Shown here: positions 32,660-35,903 of the stretch, in pieces | Layout: every line of letters starts with the position of its first letter | Numbering within the stretch: the first letter of the stretch is position 1 | NCBI GenBank assembly: GCA_041694215.1 | Contig: JASMTO010000019.1 | Coordinates: 1-35,903, forward strand | Length of the DNA: 35,903 nucleotides | Source: Flexistipes sp041694215 | GTDB lineage: Bacteria > Chrysiogenota > Deferribacteres > Deferribacterales > Flexistipitaceae | Direction of reading: 5' to 3' | Notes under the pieces: model-generated | What the model saw: only the letters and a program-made list of their open reading frames with translations | What the model was told of the DNA's origin: nothing | Database searches by the model: none | Translations under genes and position numbers: made by a program

Positions 32660-33049
32660 ATGCAGGCTTTGGGAAAACACATTTTAGTAGAGTTTTACGG
32701 TTGTAATTCGGAGAAATTGAAGGACACAAATATGCTCCAACAGGAATTTGAAAACGCAGCAACCATGAGTGGAGCGACTGTAGTAGATAGTACATTTCAT
32801 ACGTTTAGCCCTTATGGAGTCAGCGGAGTAGTCGTAATAGCTGAGTCTCATTTGACAATTCATACGTGGCCGGAATATGGCTATGCTGCGGTTGATCTTT
32901 TTACGTGCGGTGATACAGTTGATCCCTGGACTGCTTTTGAGCATATAAAGGAAGTATTGCAATCCCAAAATACATCCACAATTGAAATGAAGCGCGGTCA
33001 GCTCAATGATATTGAAGGGCAATTAAGGCATAAGCCTGTATGTGCTTAG
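32660..33049 (+). CDS. speD: S-adenosylmethionine decarboxylase proenzyme
   Basis: A pyruvoyl enzyme that makes decarboxylated SAM, the aminopropyl donor. It has 129 residues, the class 1B (Thermotoga/Bacillus-like) size. Self-cleavage is expected between Glu62 and Ser63 (AESHLTIHTWPE), with Ser63 turning into the pyruvoyl group. His68 and Cys83 (FTCGD) are the conserved processing and catalytic residues, at the same positions as in the Thermotoga enzyme. A strong AGAAAGGGGG ribosome site lies upstream. It is the first of four polyamine genes. Confidence 0.95.
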   Translation: MQALGKHILVEFYGCNSEKLKDTNMLQQEFENAATMSGATVVDSTFHTFSPYGVSGVVVIAESHLTIHTWPEYGYAAVDLFTCGDTVDPWTAFEHIKEVLQSQNTSTIEMKRGQLNDIEGQLRHKPVCA

Positions 33050-33067
33050 CTATATATGAGGTGAAAA

Positions 33068-33535
33068 ATGATATTTAAAACCCCTACGAAACATTTTTTT
33101 GTTGCTGGTACATCTGAAGGCTATACCATGCTTAATGCCTTCGACGGTGCGCTTCTGGATGCCGGCATTGGAAATACAAATTTGGTTAAAATGAGCAGCA
33201 TTGTGCCCCCTTACTGTCGTTTGGTGGATAGGATTGATTTGCCTCAGGGAGTTTTGGTTCCTGTGGCATACGCTTCGTTAGCACTGGCAGAACCTGGAGT
33301 TACTTTATCAGCTGCTGTAGCTGCAGCATATCCGGAAGATGAATCCCAGGCGGGACTCATTATGGAATACTCTGCGCCTGCCAGAAAGGACATAGTGGAA
33401 AAGCATGTTAGGACAATGGCAGAGAAAGGGCTTGAAAAACGCAACCTGAAAATTAAAGAAATTAAAAGCATTGCAATACAAACCACTGTAAAAAGCATTG
33501 GAGCGGCTTTTGCAGCAGTAGTTTTATGGGATTAA
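33068..33535 (+). CDS. Pyruvoyl-dependent arginine decarboxylase
   Basis: It decarboxylates arginine to agmatine. Its 155 residues fit the archaeal-type PvlArgDC family (PdaD). The self-cleavage Ser-Ser pair is in LVKMSSIVPP (Ser43/Ser44), giving beta and alpha chains with a pyruvoyl on Ser44. The typical PEDESQAGLIMEYS segment and the C-terminal SIGAAFAAVVLWD follow. It starts 18 bases after speD with GAGGTG upstream. Together with speD, both decarboxylases of this operon are pyruvoyl and need no pyridoxal phosphate. Confidence 0.94.
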   Translation: MIFKTPTKHFFVAGTSEGYTMLNAFDGALLDAGIGNTNLVKMSSIVPPYCRLVDRIDLPQGVLVPVAYASLALAEPGVTLSAAVAAAYPEDESQAGLIMEYSAPARKDIVEKHVRTMAEKGLEKRNLKIKEIKSIAIQTTVKSIGAAFAAVVLWD

Positions 33536-33566
33536 GACAACTATAAATTTGCACGGGAGTTATTGT

Positions 33567-34397
33567 ATGGACCTATGGTTTACGGAGTTATATGAAAATG
33601 ATTCAGGACTTACAATAAAAATTAAAGAAACTTTGTACAGCGGTAAAAGCTCATATCAAAAACTTGATATTTTACAAACAGAGCAGCTTGGGAAAATGAT
33701 GGTCCTGGATGGTCTGATAATGTTAACAGAGGCCAATGAGTTCTCATACCATGAAATGATTGCACATGTTCCCATGATAGCGCATCCGAATCCTGAGAGG
33801 GTTCTTATAATCGGAGGAGGCGATGGTGGAACAGCCAGAGAGGTCCTGAAACATGATTGTGTAAAAGAATGCGTAATGGTTGAAATTGATGAGCTTGTTA
33901 TCGAAAAATCAAAGGAATTTTTTCCGCAAATAGCTTCAGCATTTGGCAATCCAAAGTTAAACCTATTGGTGCAGGATGGTTTTAAATATATAGAAGATAA
34001 TAAGAATGCATTTGATGTTATTATCATAGATTCCACTGATCCAATTGGTCCGGCTGAACCGTTATTTAGTTCCAGCTTTTATAAAAATGTAAATGAATGC
34101 CTAAAATATGACGGAATAATGTCTGCTCAATCGGAAAGTCCTTATCTTTACAAAAAGGTAATTAAACAGATGTATGCCAATATAAAAAGTGCATTCCCCA
34201 TTGTTAAAATGTATACAGGATATGTGCCTTTTTATCCTTCTGGTATGTGGAGTTTTGCATTTGCTTCCAAGAAATATCATCCATACTCGGAACCGAGAAT
34301 TGATGTGATTGATAAAATAGAGAATTTACAATACTTTAATAAAGAAATTTACAGTGCTTGTTTTGCTTTACCGAATTTTTGTGAGAGAAATGCTTGA
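33567..34397 (+). CDS. speE: Spermidine synthase (aminopropyltransferase)
   Basis: It transfers the aminopropyl group of decarboxylated SAM to putrescine, or possibly to agmatine. It has 276 residues. A beta-strand amino domain (YSGKSSYQKLDILQTEQLGKMM...) is followed by a Rossmann domain with IIGGGDGGTAREVL, the acidic strand MVEIDELV and the catalytic-region IIDSTDPIGPAEPLFS. ATG 33567 has GGGAG about seven bases upstream; an in-frame TTG at 33549 is less likely. Its stop shares a base with the speB start. Confidence 0.94.
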   Translation: MDLWFTELYENDSGLTIKIKETLYSGKSSYQKLDILQTEQLGKMMVLDGLIMLTEANEFSYHEMIAHVPMIAHPNPERVLIIGGGDGGTAREVLKHDCVKECVMVEIDELVIEKSKEFFPQIASAFGNPKLNLLVQDGFKYIEDNKNAFDVIIIDSTDPIGPAEPLFSSSFYKNVNECLKYDGIMSAQSESPYLYKKVIKQMYANIKSAFPIVKMYTGYVPFYPSGMWSFAFASKKYHPYSEPRIDVIDKIENLQYFNKEIYSACFALPNFCERNA

Positions 34398-35233
34398 TGA
34401 AAACGATTAGTAACTGTTTTATAGGATGCGACAAATCTTTTGAGAGTTCTGATTTAATTATTTTTGGTGCACCGTATGATGGCACGAGTAGTTTCCGTCC
34501 TGGATCAAGATTTGCTCCGGATAAAATAAGAGAAGTTTCATACGGACTTGAAACGTACAGTCCCGATTACAACATGGATATTGAAGATTTGAATATTAGC
34601 GATATAGGAAATATAGAATTTCCTTTCGGTGAAAAAGATATAGTTTTTAAGGAAATAAAAAAATGTGCAGCAAAGTGTTTGGGTATAAATAAAAAAATTT
34701 TATGCTTAGGCGGGGAGCATCTTGTAACTTTTCCCATTATAGAAGTGCTCAGCAAAATTTATGATAATGTGAAAGTAATACACTTGGATGCGCATGCAGA
34801 TTTACGTGATACATACATAGGTGAAAAATTTTCCCATGCCACAGTAATAAACAATATTGCCAAAATTATCGGTCAGGAAAATATTTATCACTACGGTATT
34901 AGAAGTGGAACCAGGGAAGAATTTAGAAAAATTGCCAAATACAATAACCTTAATTTGGAACACTCTAAATTGTGTGAGAAAATTGGAGATAATCCAGTCT
35001 ATCTTACAATTGATTTAGATATTCTTGATACATCTGTTTTTCCTGGCACTGGTACACCAGAACCTGGTGGACTTACTTTTAACGAATTATCAGAACTCCT
35101 GCTCTCTTTCAAAGGTTTTAATTTTGTCGGTGCTGATGTGGTGGAGCTGGCACCTGATTATGATTTTACAGGAGCATCAAGTATCGTAGCTGCCAAAGTT
35201 GTTAGAAATACCATCTGCACAGTGTTGAGTTAA
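34397..35233 (+). CDS. speB: Agmatinase-type ureohydrolase
   Basis: A binuclear-manganese ureohydrolase that would release urea from agmatine to give putrescine, or from aminopropylagmatine to give spermidine. It has 278 residues. Metal ligands: the His in LGGEHLVTFP, the Asp/His set in HLDAHADLRD and the pair in TIDLDILD. TPEPGGLTF is the family block after the active site. The GAPYDGTSSFRPGSRFAPDKIR start resembles agmatinases rather than arginases. The ATG overlaps the speE stop (TGATG). It closes the polyamine operon. Confidence 0.9.
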   Translation: MKTISNCFIGCDKSFESSDLIIFGAPYDGTSSFRPGSRFAPDKIREVSYGLETYSPDYNMDIEDLNISDIGNIEFPFGEKDIVFKEIKKCAAKCLGINKKILCLGGEHLVTFPIIEVLSKIYDNVKVIHLDAHADLRDTYIGEKFSHATVINNIAKIIGQENIYHYGIRSGTREEFRKIAKYNNLNLEHSKLCEKIGDNPVYLTIDLDILDTSVFPGTGTPEPGGLTFNELSELLLSFKGFNFVGADVVELAPDYDFTGASSIVAAKVVRNTICTVLS

Positions 35234-35475
35234 AAACATTTCCAGCGGAGTTGATGGATTTATATCCCTGGAAACGAAATACAATGGTCTTATTGGTATT
35301 GCTTTGTTATCTATTGGAGTAAAGATTCTAAATTTTTCAAATTAACAAAATAAAAAAATTGAAAACACTATAAAAAAAGATAAAATCAAAATTTATATTT
35401 GAAATATTGTTGTTATTAGGTTATAAAAATTTAATATCGCTGAGGTACATGACATAATGATAAGAGGAGGAAATT
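35234..35475 (+). promoter_or_regulatory. Tandem promoters before the HU gene
   Basis: Two matches: TTGAAA (35359-35364), 16 bases, TAAAAT (35381-35386); and TTGAAA (35399-35404), 17 bases, TATAAA (35422-35427). A weak TTTCCAG/CTGGAAA hairpin lies just after speB (about 35239-35276). No gene is visible here. Confidence 0.5.
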
Positions 35476-35748
35476 GTGAACAAAAAAGAATTGATTGAAA
35501 AAATGTCTGACAAAGCTGGGCTTACAAAGACAGATGCAGAAAAAGCACTTAAAGCGTTTGAGGATTCAGTGGTTGATGCTCTCAAAAATGGTGATAAAGT
35601 TACCATTGTTGGTTTCGGTACTTTTTCTGTTAGTGAAAGAAAAGCCAGGAAGGGGAGAAATCCACAAACCGGAGAGGAAATTAATATTCCAGCCAAAAAA
35701 GCTCCTAAATTCGTACCTGGTAAACTTTTCAAAGATTCCGTGAAATAA
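35476..35748 (+). CDS. HU-family DNA-binding protein
   Basis: A 90-residue nucleoid protein. Helices NKKELIEKMSDKAGLTKTDAEKALKAF and DALKNGDKVTIVGFGTF are followed by the beta arms with the Arg-Asn-Pro tip, KGRNPQTGEEINIPAKK, and the PKFVPGKLFKDSV end. It bends and wraps DNA as a dimer. Start is GTG with AGAGGAGGA upstream. Two promoters and a terminator frame it as a single-gene unit. HU alpha, HU beta and single HU cannot be told apart here, so I give no symbol. Confidence 0.95.
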   Translation: MNKKELIEKMSDKAGLTKTDAEKALKAFEDSVVDALKNGDKVTIVGFGTFSVSERKARKGRNPQTGEEINIPAKKAPKFVPGKLFKDSVK

Positions 35749-35758
35749 CTTTTTAAGG

Positions 35759-35794
35759 AGGCTTCCAGAAATGTAATAGTGGGAGCCTTTTTTG
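35759..35794 (+). terminator. Rho-independent terminator after HU
   Basis: AGGCTTCC (35759-35766) pairs with GGGAGCCT (35781-35788), with one G-U pair, followed by TTTTT. It lies 11 bases after the stop. Confidence 0.75.
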
Positions 35795-35855
35795 TTAACA
35801 AATAGTTAAAAATATACATTCTTTTCTGTGTTACTGTACCAAAAGCTTTGAATAA

Positions 35856-35893
35856 GTACCCCATCAAACCTCTCCTAAAATTAGGCGAGGAAT
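35856..35893. repeat. GTACCCC palindromic repeat at the window end
   Basis: GTACCCCATC is followed by CCTCTCCTAA-AA-TTAGGCGAGG (35869-35890), a 10-bp palindrome with one mismatch. It belongs to the same family as 1386-1430. Confidence 0.6.
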
Positions 35894-35903
35894 CCAAATT
35901 CTG

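Noticed and set aside
1..35903. tRNA or rRNA genes
   Set aside because: No cloverleaf with a GTTCRANNC T-arm and no rRNA-like stretch was found by eye in the intergenic regions.

Overview
The window looks like a chromosomal segment of a low-GC, Gram-negative bacterium. Gram-negative character is inferred from an ADP-heptose epimerase for LPS, Hfq, a disulfide-exchange protein with a signal peptide and a ZnuACB-type metal transporter. Gene content, order and the style of the intergenic repeats suggest Deferribacterota (Flexistipes/Deferribacter-like). That assignment is an inference and was not checked by any search. Nearly all genes are on the + strand and tightly packed, with many ATGA/TAATG-type overlaps. 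Only one convincing gene is on the - strand (6766-7032).

Layout. (1) 1-1605 is accessory DNA: a DUF4258/DUF2283 pair resembling a toxin-antitoxin module, the amino-terminal remnant of an AAA ATPase whose end carries nested tandem duplications, and several dispersed palindromic repeats. (2) 1606-4052 is a znuA-znuC-znuB metal ABC transporter operon. It runs into trmL (4027-4432 plus 6257-6318), which is split by a complete 1,815-bp ISLre2-family insertion sequence (4433-6247) with a 9-bp target duplication. (3) 6319-7167 holds a terminator, repeats and a lone - strand coiled-coil gene with its own promoter. (4) 7168-9879 is prmA, a metallophosphatase, rsmE and tadA, mostly translation-related modification enzymes. 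(5) 9962-14530 holds a DsbA/DsbC-like thioredoxin, accA, mutL and miaA. (6) 14681-21814 is hfq, DUF4416, a diguanylate cyclase, a repeat protein, ftsB-like, xseA, greA, an orphan sigma-54 response regulator and pgsA. (7) 21815-22140 is repeat-rich. (8) 22141-28289 is plsY, a complete riboflavin set (ribD-ribE-ribBA-ribH), nusB, two poorly known small genes and a YhaM-like OB-HD nuclease. (9) 28353-32465 holds uraA-upp for uracil salvage, asd and hldD. (10) 32660-35233 is a complete arginine-to-spermidine operon (speD, pyruvoyl arginine decarboxylase, speE, agmatinase-type speB). (11) 35476-35748 is an HU gene between tandem promoters and a terminator.

Most of the window is housekeeping, and I see no clearly new multi-gene system. 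The best leads are the reversible-looking disruption of trmL by the IS and the unusual structured right end of that IS; the nested duplications in the ATPase remnant; the palindromic repeat families; the polyamine operon, which could run by either of two routes; and the unknown proteins at 6766-7032, 16675-17829 and 26657-27091.
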